Assembly: GCF_041146395.1 (NCBI RefSeq) | Contig: NC_090983.1 | Coordinates: forward strand, 62,379,501-62,443,500 | Direction of reading: 5' to 3' | Source of the DNA: Eulemur rufifrons | Taxonomy: Eukaryota; Chordata; Mammalia; Primates; Lemuridae | Length of the DNA stretch: 64,000 nt | Shown here: piece by piece, positions 11,396 to 22,194 of the stretch | Layout of the letters: every line of letters starts with the position of its first letter | Numbering within the stretch: the first letter of the stretch is position 1 | Made by a program: the position numbers and the translations under genes | The notes under the pieces: model-generated | The model's database searches: none | What the model was told of the DNA's origin: nothing | Seen by the model: only the letters and a program-made list of their open reading frames with translations

Positions 11396-12825
11396 TTTTT
11401 GGGGAGTCATTCATGGTATATAAAAATGATGTTTCATTTAAGCACGACATAGATATTATTGATATGAAACAAATTTATTCTAGAATTTCAACCTCCTTGT
11501 TTATTTGTTCCTTGGGCCTGATTTTACTTGTCTTCAGGTTTATATTTTAAGGTGGCGTCTTTCTTTGTGCTCTTCTTTGTTCACTTTTTCTACTCTTCTT
11601 CCCTTCACTTCACAAGAGTAGAATACATCTGCCTGTGATTCTGTGTCAAGAGAAAGTCCATGATCCTGTGTTCTTACATTTGCTCATAGGAAGGACACAC
11701 GATACTTTCCTCACTGACTGTAGAAATGGGACCAGTCAGAGCAAGGTGTTCACAATTATCTTAAATTATTTATTGAATCCTACATATGTACACTACTATG
11801 TTGTGTGTAGTTCAAGATAAGATGAAGAGAAATGGTCTCTGATTTCCAGAGAAGGTTTCATGATGCATTCTCAGTATGACCAGAGGAACCCTCAGTGTCA
11901 GAATCTGAATGTAGGCAAAGACCTCCTTCACAGCTTCCTTGACATTTTTCTCGTTTGCTAGATTTGGAATTTTAGATTTTCAGAACTAATGGTCAGTGAA
12001 TATCAAAGTGTGGGTCCTGAGCATGGTGCTGAAGAGCTTCTAGGAGCCAAAAGGGGGGACCCTCAGGGCAGACTTTGTTCTACTACAACCAGAGGAGCTC
12101 TATCCAAATTGGATGTCCTCTTAAAAGGGGGTATCACTAAAATGAAAAAGAAATTTGAACACCATCAGCATAGTCTAGATTCTTCATGTGTTGCTGCCCT
12201 CTCCTTCCTTACCCTTCTTTCTACCCTTTCACCATCAAACTCTTCTGAAAGTATAGTTTTAAATGATTTTATTCCAATTTATCTACTGAATTTGGTAATG
12301 ATAAAAAAGATTTTAACAGCAAGAAATTGGATTTGCTAATTACTGAATCATATAACAGTAACATTAAATTATTGACAATATGCAAAGCAAATCTTAATAT
12401 ATAACTAATTAATGAGTCCCTTTGTATCTAGGAAATGAGTTCACTAAGAATATAGATTTTGCAGTGACTTATTCATTTTAATGATATAAAAACTAAAGCA
12501 GGTTCTTAATTACTGACCAACTGGCAAGATAGTTAAGTGTGCAATGAATAGCTAAAAGGAAAGAAATACATAGTGTAATTTCACTAGCTCTGATATGTAT
12601 TTTACTCAAGGTCATATATCAGAACTTTTACAATTATTAAAATTGAAGGATATCAAGAAATAAAATTAATGTGTTTCTATACATATTAATAAGGTCATTT
12701 TCTATGTTAAATTCAGCTAGGACCTAAACCATCTTATAGGCTGAAGTTTGCCCTTTTTGGGAGGCATTATCATATATTAATAATAGGAACACATAAATGA
12801 TACAATAAAAATTGGTTTAGTAAGC
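11396..12825. other. Unassigned, with an unsupported plus-strand frame
   Basis: An open frame at 11989-12339 (116 aa) is the longest plus-strand frame outside repeats and starts in a less AT-rich patch. Its product resembles nothing I know, has no signal or domain pattern, and drifts into AT-rich sequence at the 3' side, so I treat it as chance. A short piece near 12645-12700 vaguely resembles sense L1 ORF2. Confidence 0.4.
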
Positions 12826-15250
12826 CTAATTAGTGTTTAGAAATGCAACTGATTTGGGTATGTTGATTTTTTTTTAATCTGAAACTTTACTAAATTTATT
12901 AGTTTTAGCTGATTTTTTTATGGAATTTTTGGGATGTTCTTTACATAAGATTGTGTCATCTACAAATAGGGATGATTGAACTTCTTCCTTTTTGATTTGA
13001 ATGTGTCTTATTTCTTTTTCTTGCCTAATATCTCTGGCTAAGACTTCCAGTACTAATGCTGAATAGAATGGGTGAGAGTGGGCATCTTTGTCTTGTTCCT
13101 GGTTTTAGAGAAAAAGCTTTCAGCATTTCACCAATGAGTATGATGTCAGGTGTGTATTTGTCAAATATGGCTTTTGTTATATTATCGATCTTTCTATACT
13201 TACTTTGTTGAGAATTCTTATCATGAAAGGATGTTGAATTGTGTGAAATGCTTTTTATGCATTATTGAAATGGTCGTATGATTCTTACCCTTTATTTTGT
13301 TAATATGGTGTATCATATTTTTTGATTTGTGTATTTTGATCCATCCTTGCATCTCAGGGATAAATCTCACTTGTCTATGATGTATGATCCTCTTAATGTG
13401 CTGCTCAACTCAGTTTGCTGGTATTTTGTTGAGAATTTTTGCATCTGTGTTCATCAGAGATATTGGCTTATAATTTTCTTTATTAATATGTATAGCATCC
13501 TTGTCTGGCTTTAGTATCAGGGTAGTGCTGACCTTGTAAAATGACTTTGGAAATATTCCCTCTACTTTATCTTTTTTGAAAGAGTTTGAAAGGATTTTTA
13601 TTAATTCTCCTCCAAGTGTTTTATAGAATTCACCAGTGAAGCCGTTTTCTGGGTTTTTCTCTGATGGAAGATTTTGGTTTACCACTTCAGTCTCCTTCCT
13701 TTGTTATTGGTCTGTTTAGATTTTCTATTTTTTCATGATTCAATCTTGTTTGATGTATCTTTCTAGGAATTTATTGATTTCTTCTACATTATACAAGTTG
13801 TTGGTATATAATTACATGTAATAATCTCCTATGATCCTTTGTATTGCTGTGATATCAGTAGTGATGCCTCCTCTTTCTTTTCTCATTTTATTTGTTTGAG
13901 TCTTCTCTCTTTTTAAAAAAAGTTAATCTAGTTAACTGTTCTTTTAGCCAATTTTAAGTACATAATATAGTGTTAACAATCGTACCATGCTGTACATTAG
14001 ATCTAGATTATATTAAATCTACTTAGGTTTGTGAATTTTGTTTACCTTTTTGAAAAAACAACCCCTAGTTCATTGATCTTTTTTTATTGTTTTTATAGTC
14101 TCTATTTCATTTATTTCTGCCCTAACTTTTTTTATTTCATTTCTTCTGTTAATATTGGGCTTATTTTGTTCTTTTTCTAGTTCCTTGAGGTGTAAAGTTA
14201 GGTTGTTTATTTGAGATATTTCTCTTTTCTTAATGTAGGTGTTCATCACTTATAAACTTCCCTCGTAGAACTGGTTTTGCTAAATCTCATAAATTTTGGA
14301 ATGTCGTATTTCCATTTTTGTTTCTTTCAAGATTTTTTAAATTTATCTTATGATTTCTTCTTTGACCCTTTGGCTGTTCAGGAAAGTGTTGTTTAATTTT
14401 CACATATTTGTGAATTTTCCAATTTTCTTCTGGTTAATTGATTTCTAATTTCATACCATTCTGGTGGAGAAAGAAACTTGATGTGATTTCAATCTTTTTT
14501 AATTTGTTAAGACTTGTTTTGTGTCCTAATAATATGATATGTCCTAGAGAATGTTCCATGTGTGCTTGAGAAGAATTTGTCTTCTGGTGTGGTTGGATGG
14601 AATGTTCCATATATGACTGTTAGGTCTATTTGGTCTATTGAGTAGTGCAAGTCTAATGCTTCCTTATTGTTTTGTTTTGTTTTGTTTTTGTCTGGATGGT
14701 CTGTCCATTGTTGAAAGTATGCTGTTGAAGTTTTCTGCTATCATTGTATTGTCTATTTCTCCCTTTGGTTCTGTTAATATTTGCTTTATATACTTAGGTG
14801 CTCCAATGTTGAGTTCATATATATTTACATTATTACATCCCCTTGATGAATTGACCCCTTTATCATTATATCATTACCGTCTTCATCTCTTATGAAAGTT
14901 TAGACTAAAGTATATTTTGTCCAAGTATAGCCACCCTGTCCCCTTTTTGGTCAGTATTTGCATAGAGTATTCTTTTCCATCTCTTTACTTTCAACCTATA
15001 ACTTTTGTTGAGTTAAAACAAAAGTGAGTCTATTATAGGCAGCAAATAGTTGAGTCTTGTTTTTTTTTCCCAATCCATACTACCACTCTATGTCTTTTGA
15101 TTGGAAACTTTAATTCATTTACATTTAAAATAATTATCTATAGGTAGGAATTTATTATTACCATTTTGTTAGCTATATTTTGACTGTATTATAGTTCCTT
15201 TGTTCCTTCCTATCTCTTGTGCTGTCTTCCTTTGTGATTTGTTGATTTTT
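12826..15250 (-). pseudogene. L1 ORF2 relic (EN plus RT part)
   Basis: ORF2 encodes the endonuclease and reverse transcriptase used in target-primed L1 insertion. A 91-aa frame at 13410-13685 reads with the RT block 'GFTGEFYKTL' and 'NYKPISLMNTDAKILNKI'. Further on, near 12.93-12.97 kb, the complement reads as the catalytic block with 'SLFVDDTIL', where the family has F-A-D-D; the first alanine is valine here, and the Asp pair is kept. The frame is broken by stops, frameshifts and a 78-bp insertion, and the protein would end before the thumb and Cys-rich regions. Confidence 0.85.
13935..14012. mobile_element. 78-bp insertion in L1 ORF2
   Basis: L1 sequence is collinear on both sides, but 78 bp of unrelated sequence lie between 'gttaatctagtta' and 'ggtttgtgaattttg'. 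The flanks 13923-13934 ('ttaatctagtta') and 14013-14025 ('ttaaatctactta') look like an imperfect 12-13 bp target duplication. The insert includes 'gtgttaacaatcgtaccat' and 'gctgtacattagatct', a motif I associate with old L1 3' regions, but no poly-A is visible. Confidence 0.55.
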
Positions 15251-15659
15251 TTGTAATGGTATGCCTTTATTCTTTTCACTTTAGCTTTTGTTAATCTACT
15301 GCAGGTTTTTTTTCTTTATGGTTATCATGAATCTTACATAAAACATCTTACAGTTATAACAGTCTATATTAAGCTGATGTCAACTTAACTTTAATCACAT
15401 ATATAAACCCTACACTTTAACTTCTCCTTCCCTCACATTTTATGTTATGATGTCACAATTCACATTGTTTTATATTGTGTATCCATTAACAAATTATGAT
15501 GAGCATAGCTATTTTTAATACTTTTATCCTTTAACTTTTATAGTAGAGTTAAAAGTAATCTATGTAACACCATTACAGTATTGGAGTATGCTGAATTTGA
15601 CTATATTCTTACCATTACAGTGAATTGAATACTTTAATATGTTTTCATATTATTATCCT

Positions 15660-16510
15660 GCTTTTATTTCAACTTGAAGAACTCCCTTTAGCATTTCTTG
15701 TAAGGCAGTTCTCATGGTGATGAACTTCCTCAGCTTTTTTATGTTTGGGAAAGTATTCCTCTTTCATTTCTGAGGGACACTTTTGCAGTACTGGTTGCAG
15801 TTTGGAGGATGTCCTTGGTTGGCAATTTTCTTATTTCAGCATCTGACTATACTTTCCTTTTCTGTCCTGCAGTTTTCTGCTGTGAAATCTGCTGATAGTC
15901 TTATTAAGACTTGTATGTGATAGGTTGCTTTTCTCTTGCTACTTTAAAAATTCTCTCTATATCTTTGACTTTTGGGAATTTGATTTTAATATGTCTTGTT
16001 GAAGATCTCTTTATGTTTGTTCTATTTGGGTTTTTTGACATTCAAAGATGTGGATGTTCATCTCCCTCTCCAGATCTGGAAAATTTTCTGTCATTATTTC
16101 TTTAAGTAAGCAATTCTACCTGCACCCTCCCCCCGTTACCCTCAACTGCCCTTTCTCTTTCTCTGATCCTTCTTGGACTTACATCATGCATAAATTGGTT
16201 CACTTGATGATATCCCATTTCTTCTCTCTTTTTTCTTTTTTTTTTTATTTCTTTTCCTCAGATGAGGTCATTTCAAATGACCTGACTTTGCCTTGCTAAT
16301 TCTTTCTTCTGCTTGATCAAGTATGATTTTGAAGCTCTCTGTGGAATTTTTCAGCCAACTATTGTGTTTTTCAGCTCCAGAATTTGTTTGGTTCTTTTAT
16401 ATGGTTTCTATCTCTTTGTTAAACTTCTAATTTTGTTCATGTATTTTTTAATGATTTTTTTTAGTTGGCAGTGTTCTGTTGTAGCTTATTGATCTTCTTT
16501 AAGATGATTA
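15660..16510 (-). pseudogene. L1 ORF1/inter-ORF relic
   Basis: The complement contains landmarks of the L1M ORF1 region: 'gcagaagaaagaatt' with 'caaatgacct' (about 16.27-16.31 kb), the 'gaaatctgctgatag' block on the plus strand (about 15.88 kb) and 'tagcatttcttgtaaggcag' (about 15.69 kb). ORF1 encodes the RNA-binding L1 chaperone. No frame longer than about 80 codons remains. Confidence 0.75.
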
Positions 16511-16744
16511 TAGATACTCCTCAACTTACGATGGGGTATGTCCCAATAAATATATCATAAATTAAAAATATCTTAAAGTTGCAAATATATTTAATATCCT
16601 GATATATCCATTATAAAGTCAAAAAATCATAAATTGAACCATCATAAGTCTAGACATGCCTCAACTTACTATATGTTTACCTCCTCATAAACCCGTCATA
16701 ACATTGAAAAATCGTAAGTCAAACAATCATAAGTCAGGGATTTA
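16511..16744. mobile_element. Tigger-type MITE (MER2-like), nested in L1
   Basis: The left end 'tagatactcctcaacttacg' and the right end 'aaaaatcgtaagtcaaac', 'aatcataagtcaggga' form the inverted repeats of the 'cttacgatgg / tcgtaagtcgg' MITE family. TA at 16509-16510 and TA at 16745-16746 are the target duplication. The L1 reads 'gatgatta' before and 'ttttgaatttt' after, so removal restores the L1 sequence. At 234 bp it is internally deleted. Confidence 0.9.
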
Positions 16745-16959
16745 TATTTTGAATTTTTCATCATGCAGTTTGTAGATCTCCATTTTTTCAGGATATATTA
16801 CCAGTGCTTTATTTTGTTTCTTTGGTGGTGTCTTAATTTCCTGATTATAAGTGTCCCTTTTGTTTTTGCCTTAGTATCCAAGCATTTGAAGATTTAGGCA
16901 CTGCTTCCAGTCTTTACAGATTGTCTTCAGCAGAAAAAGCCCTTCTACAGTCAGACTTT

Positions 16960-17820
16960 CTAGAGATTCTGGGTAGGCCAGCTATATGGTCTGCAAGTGG
17001 GCTTCTGGTGGAGTCCTTGGGTGGGCTGACCTGGTACCTGAGTCAGTGGGAAAGTGGGCCTGGAGTCTTGGTCCACTGGAATAGTCCTGGAGCTTAGTTC
17101 CTTATGAGTGGACCTGGAGCCTGGGTCTGTGGATGCCAGCCTGACACGAGGATCCACTAATGTGGGCCTGGCAACTGGGTCCACAACATCTGACTTGCTG
17201 TTGGCTGGGCCTTGAGTCTGAATCTGTGGGGGTTAGGCTGGTGCTGGGATGGGCCTAGTACATGGATCCATGTGATAATCTTGGTCCTGAGTCTGTGAGT
17301 GCCAGCCTAGCACTGCAGTTTGCTGCAGTAGTCTTGGTAGCTAAATCCAGAGGAATGGGCCCAGTATCCATAATCATGGGTTGGGACCCGGGTCTAGGAT
17401 CCATGAGTACCGGCCTGGAGCCTAAATCCATAAATGTGTGCCTGGTGCCTGGGACCACAGGGGCCATCTGCCCTGGGGGTGGGCCTGGATCCTGGAGCTA
17501 CAGGGGCCAGCCTAGAGCCTGGGGCCACTGTGACTGGCTTTGCATTGGGGAGGGCCTAGAGCCTGAGTCCCTGGTGCCAACCTAGAGCCTGGGGCCATAA
17601 GATCTGGCTTGGCACCAAGGTGGCCCTGGAGCATGAGTCTGGGAGGAAGGCCTGGGGCCTGGGTCTGTGGGAACTGGCCTGGAGTCTGAGTCCATGGATG
17701 CCAGTCAACATCCTGGGGCCATACAAGCCAGCTTGGCATTAAGACAGGCTTGGTGCCTAGGTCCACAATGCCCAGCCTGACATCAGGGTTCACTGGGGTG
17801 GGCCTGGTGCTTGGGTGCAA
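16960..17820 (-). repeat. GC-rich tandem repeat in the L1 5'UTR
   Basis: Degenerate units of roughly 30-40 bp built on 'gggcctggagcctgggtc', 'tgtggg' and 'gccagcctgg', about two dozen copies. Old L1 5'UTRs I know carry this type of array, and it sits exactly where the 5'UTR should be. The composition keeps both strands open: 107 aa on plus (17262-17585) and 70, 74 and 132 aa on minus, giving Pro/Asp/Gly-rich products such as 'DPGSR' repeats. These are artefacts. Confidence 0.85.
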
Positions 17821-18124
17821 TGTGAAGTCATTGCTCACTTCATTGTTCGTTCTCCAGGAAGAGAGTATCTCTCTCCATGTTGTACTGTGCGGGTTTGGTG
17901 GGGGATTCATGCAGGTAATATAAAACTGTCCTTCCTATCCTCTTCAATGAGTCTTTTCTTATTAATTTGCTTCACCTAAGTGCTGTAATCCCTCATTTAG
18001 ATTCCTTAGATTTTATGAAGGTACTTTCACAAATAACTTCAAAAAGTCCTATATGATTGTTCAAATTGATATTTTTGTGAGGGGTAACTCCTATTCTGAC
18101 ATCTTGCTAAGGGCATGCCGCTTC

Positions 18125-18152
18125 TTATTTATTTATTTATTTATTTATTTTT
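18125..18152. repeat. (TTTA)n microsatellite
   Basis: About seven TTTA units directly beyond the 5' end of the antisense L1. Confidence 0.9.
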
Positions 18153-18439
18153 AAATCATGCAGTTTAAAATGTTGAGCATCTGGATATTTCCCAAAATTA
18201 ACATACGTCATGTTTAATAAACTTAAGTGTGCTTATCCTGGACAGTAGCTTATATTTTAGGCTGTTTTCTTAAATTGGAAACATAATTCAAAAAAAACTT
18301 TCTTTTAAATACACTTAAACTTCTCAAAACATTTACAAAGATATTATACCAACATTTATTGAAACATAATCTATACCATCATGTGAATTTTTAAATTTTT
18401 TTTGGTTTTTAATAGAAGCACAAGTTCTAAAAGCCACAC

Positions 18440-18650
18440 TTTCAGGTCCTGTTTCTGGCTTTGTGACTTATTCACTGTGTGGCCTTGGACAAGTGATGTA
18501 CCTCTGTGCCTGTTGTCTTGTCTATAGAATGGCGGTAATAGTGCCTCCATAATGGAGTTGTAGAAAGGAGGAGTTGATATTAGTCAAGCTCATAGAATCA
18601 TGCCTGGCACATAGTAAGTGTTCCCTGAATGTTAGCTTATATTACTAGTT
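18440..18650 (+). mobile_element. MIR SINE
   Basis: Sense MIR: 'gctttgtgacttattcactg', 'tgtggccttggacaag', 'tctatagaatggcggtaata' and 'catgcctggcacatagtaag' in the correct order. Well preserved for its age. Confidence 0.92.
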
Positions 18651-18864
18651 TTACCCCAGGTTGTCAGAACCATGAAAAGAGGACTTTATTAAATAATTGG
18701 AAAAAATAATAGTCCAATAAGAGTGGTGTAGTCACAACTTAGTGCCCATTCTCAGAAGGTTCTAAGTAACACTGGTCTGAGACTCTTTCTCAAGAAAATT
18801 ATCCCCAAGAAATCTAAAATAACCCACAACAGCCAACAAGCAAAAGCAATAAAACAAAAATCCA

Positions 18865-18868
<4 letters not shown>

Positions 18869-18909
<41 letters not shown>
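18869..18909. repeat. (CA)n microsatellite
   Basis: About 20 uninterrupted AC units, probably polymorphic. Confidence 0.97.
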
Positions 18910-18911
<2 letters not shown>

Positions 18912-19829
18912 TCCACATGTACCCTGAATAAGAAGTAGCAATGGTAACCAGAAGAAAATAAAATCTAAAACACCACAGAAAGCCTTCTTTTGTAATTCAT
19001 TTACTTGAATATTTAAAGCAAGTTAGATTTGAGTGACTGCAAAAAAAAGTCTAATGAAGTCAAGACATCTAAATAACAGTAAATTATTATAAATCAGTAA
19101 AGTCAGTGAAATGTTGAAAAACTTCTGATGTAAAATAAATGGTCATGATATACTAAACACCCACATGCTATGCAAAAGCTATAATGATAGAATAGAAAGA
19201 AGTGAATAGAAAAGTAAGTGCTTTATTAAAGGGTTGTATTTAAGACCATCAATCCTAAGAACAGACATTGCTAACTGGTGTATTTAGCTAGATGTGATTC
19301 ATAGCAGTCAAAAAGACTGATGTCTCTTGATTTATCCTCTTTCATGAAAAGCTAATATTTTCTTTTAAAAGTGAAATATATGTATAGATAACAGCATTTT
19401 AAGTAGATTTAAAAATTAGAAAATAGTACAGACCCATCTTTGAATAGCAGAGCCCATCCTTACTGGGCCCATACCAACTGTTACTGGTAGATTGAGGGTT
19501 CCATTTGTCAGAGGTTTAAGAAACTATGGGTCTCTCCAAATAACTTCACTACCTCTTCCCTTCCCTCAGCCCCTACCCCAACCCTTCGTGGGCTGGACAT
19601 AATTGTTGTGGAGATTAACTAGTAGTTAAAAGTTATTATTACTCCCACTTGTCCAGACCTAACTCTATCCTAAATATTATTAAAAACTTCTGAAATATTA
19701 CTGTGGCTAACATGGAATAATTTTGTCAAAGATTCCTTTTACCCTTAAATATTTGCTGAAATTATCCAAAATGACAGTGTATCCAAAGTAGCACTACCTT
19801 CTGAGATCTTTAGACAGGAAGGGACTCTA
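18910..19829. other. Unassigned sequence
   Basis: No repeat or gene recognised. There is a C-rich patch at 19550-19600 ('cctcttcccttccctcagcc'). Confidence 0.4.
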
Positions 19830-20005
19830 ACACTTATTGGATATCTTACTGCATTTGATCTTTACTGGAATCTTACAGGTAAAATAAATCTTGCTATTTT
19901 TGTGCAGGAGGATAATGCAACTCAGAGTAATTTGCCCAAATTTGCGAAGTTTGCAAGTGGTGGAGCTCAAATCTGGAGTTCTCTGGCTTAAGCTCTTTCT
20001 ACTAC
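19830..20005 (-). mobile_element. MIR SINE
   Basis: Antisense MIR: 'ggaggataatgcaactcagag', 'taatttgcccaaatttgcg' and 'ggtggagctcaaatctggag', then 'aagctctttctact'. Confidence 0.85.
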
Positions 20006-20234
20006 TTGATGAAATTAGGAAGACAATTTAAATAAAATTTAACATGAAACCACTTAATACGGAGTTAATTCTTCAGTGCTCATGTCAGTGGCTATATAAT
20101 TGGTGATAGGTGATTCAGTATATTTCTGGTAAGAGTTAAGTGAGAAATAAATAAAATATTGGGGTCAGTATTATTATTTCCATACCTAACATTGCAGGAG
20201 TTAAAGGAAGGAACACTAGCTGGTAGTCGATATG

Positions 20235-20430
20235 CCAAGGTCAACACTGTAGCTCTGCTATTCACTGGCTCCAAGGAGGTGGGAAAATTGTTTAAACTTT
20301 TGGAGACTCCATCTTCTATAAAACCAGCCCACAGGATGATCAGGAGGATTAAAGAAAACAGTGTAACAGGGAATCACTAACATATATGAGCCCAATAAAT
20401 CATTGCTGACTTTGGAAGAATAGTATTGAG
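20235..20430 (+). mobile_element. MIR SINE
   Basis: Sense MIR: 'tagctctgctattcactggc', 'ggaggtgggaaaattgttt', 'ggaggattaaagaaaacagtg' and 'gagcccaataaatcattgct'. It adjoins, in opposite orientation, the MIR ending near 20005. Confidence 0.82.
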
Positions 20431-20834
20431 TAACATAAATCTTTTTGTTGATAATCTTTATTTTGCTGAAGACTTCCACCACTCTTCTATAGATACTGTG
20501 TATTTCACAAAATCCAAATTCTAGATTATAAAAAATACTGTAAATCCAGATTAGAGGGGAGTTTTCCTTAAATAAAAATCACATGAATTCCTCACAACTT
20601 GTTTTATTCAAAGGGTATTGACATATCTTTTATTCAGCCATACCAGTTATTAGCTCTCTGAACTGCAACTAGAATGCCCTCAATATATTTAGAAAGGGGA
20701 AACCCCGAAGTCAGGAATTACGGATAAATAAAGCAAGCATTTATTTACATTTCAAGTTAAAACATGCAGAAATATTATCTTTAATGTGGGTTTATTTGTT
20801 CAAAGCTGGGGTATTCAAGTGTAGAGACTATGCA

Positions 20835-21013
20835 GAGTTTTAATGGCAACATCCTTTCATATTCATCATCTTAGAGATGTCATCTTTAGAAGATACTGCT
20901 AAGAGGACTGACAAAATAAATTTATGAAAGAATATTGATTCAGTCTAGTCTCACATTGTCTTTCATTCAGAGAGTATTCGCTGAAGCATCAGATGGGCAA
21001 ATATATCTCTGTC
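20835..21013 (+). repeat. Direct repeat, copy A (179 bp)
   Basis: From 'gagttttaatggcaacatcc' to 'aatatatctctgtc' this matches 21566-21743 at about 90% by eye (some 17 differences, one a single-base indel). I recognise no family. The tail overlaps the C-terminus of the minus-strand frame at 20963-21253. Confidence 0.9.
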
Positions 21014-21253
21014 AACATCTGCTCTCATTTTCCAAATTGACATCATTCGGAAGCAGAAATTGGGATTAAACGTTATTCTTAAATCTTGGATCAAGCTATG
21101 AAACCACATTCCGTCTGCTACAGAAAAGCCTTCCTGAAAACATCTCAAAACATTGTTGGCCTGAGCCAAACAGGTCCTACAAAGGACTGTAGTTTTGTTT
21201 TCTAATTTTCCAAATTTGCAAATATTTGCCCAGTTTATCAAATGTTGAAGCAA
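20963..21253 (-). other. Unassigned 96-codon minus-strand open frame
   Basis: Continuous ATG-to-stop frame in ordinary, not low-complexity, sequence. The product has mixed composition with six Cys and three Trp and ends in 'DIFAHLMLQRILSE'. I recognise no family. Its 3' end lies inside repeat copy A. In copy B the matching stretch reads similarly (IF-VHLV-LS) but a one-base deletion shifts the frame. It could be a relic of a retroposed or transposon gene, or chance. Confidence 0.3.
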
Positions 21254-21565
21254 CTGGATGTTTTTTTCTACAAATGGACTGTTTCAGGCAGGAACAGGCA
21301 GGGGAGAGTCACTAATGAGTGTCATGAGATAAGGAATTTATTATAGAAATTAGATCTTACACAATTATGGAAGGAGCTATGAAAGTGAAATTTGGAAATA
21401 GTAGTTGGATCATCAGAGAAGCAATCTAAGAAATCAAGCACTTCCAATTACCAGGTGTGTCTGCCAAGGAAAGCTCACATGGAGTCTATAGGAAACCGTT
21501 GCTTCTGATATGTTATTACCTTTCTGGCTCCACAGTGACGCACTTGGTGGTATGGAAACTTTGCT

Positions 21566-21743
21566 GAGTTTTAATGGCAACATCCTTTTGTATTCATCAT
21601 CTTAGAGATGTCATCTTTACAAGACACTGCTAAAAGGACTGGCAAAATAATTTTATGAAGGACTATTGATTCAGTCTAGTCTCACATTGTCTTTCCTTCA
21701 GAGAGTGTTTGCTGAGACACCAGATGGACAAATATATCCTGTC
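21566..21743 (+). repeat. Direct repeat, copy B (178 bp)
   Basis: Second copy of 20835-21013, same orientation, offset 731 bp. The 553 bp between the copies hold 'aggaatttattatagaaatt' and 'acacaattatggaagg', a pattern seen in some LTR elements. No TG...CA ends or target duplication are evident, so an LTR pair is not supported. Confidence 0.9.
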
Positions 21744-22194
21744 CACTGCTGGATAACAGGAGGATGTCGGATGCATAGCAGAGAACACTTAGGAAAAGCT
21801 AGAACCACCGAGTATCTCTGAACCTGTCCTTCACAGCGTCTGACTGTGATGACCCTTAGAAACTAATGACTACTTAACTGCCCCACTTTTACCTCCCAAA
21901 TCTCACACATGCTCCTCTTTTGGCCAACTTTTTCTGACAAAAATATGAGGAAGGAGATTTGGGGAAACATAATCCCACCTTAACCAGATACACAGTGCAG
22001 ACCACCACACACTCCATTATACATACTATCAATACCCGTTCCATTGATGGCCTTGGTGAGGGTCTGTCTGTCTCCTTTCAAAGCTATTTAACTTTATCGT
22101 ATTGTCAGAATGATGCAATGGAGACATACTCAGAATAATTGCTTTTCTTGCAATGTGGATGTTTTCTCTCCTTCATTAAATCTCTTCAGGTGGC
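21744..22194. other. Unassigned, relatively G+C-balanced sequence
   Basis: Beyond repeat copy B, with 'ggatgtcggatgcatagcag' and 'cagcgtctgactgtgatgac'. Together with 20835-21743 it may belong to one unidentified repeat of over 1 kb, but I cannot name it. Confidence 0.35.

Larger units (their letters stand above)
12826..18115 (-). mobile_element. Old L1 (L1M type), nearly complete at the 5' side
   Basis: Read on the minus strand, it runs from a GC-rich 5'UTR (about 16.5-18.1 kb), through ORF1 and the inter-ORF region (about 15.6-16.5 kb), into ORF2 endonuclease (about 14.5-15.1 kb), linker, and reverse transcriptase (12.83-13.7 kb). It stops just past the RT catalytic block, so the ORF2 C-terminal half, 3'UTR and poly-A are absent. 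That is unusual, since L1 copies normally lose the 5' end. Many stops and indels make it inert. It carries a MITE at 16511-16744 and a 78-bp insertion at 13935-14012. Confidence 0.9.

Noticed and set aside
11989..12339. 116-aa plus-strand frame as a small gene
   Set aside because: No recognisable family, no splice or promoter context, and composition drifts to AT-rich at the end; expected by chance in 64 kb.
12645..12700. Sense L1 ORF2 fragment opposite the antisense L1, suggesting an inversion junction
   Set aside because: The match is about 40 bp and weak, and the order of segments is wrong for twin priming.
17262..17910. Overlapping 107-aa plus and 132-aa minus frames as a novel repeat protein
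   Set aside because: They lie in the tandem repeats of an L1 5'UTR, and openness on both strands comes from GC-rich units lacking stops.
20835..21743. The direct repeats as paired LTRs of a small provirus
   Set aside because: No TG...CA termini, primer-binding site, polypurine tract or target duplication visible.
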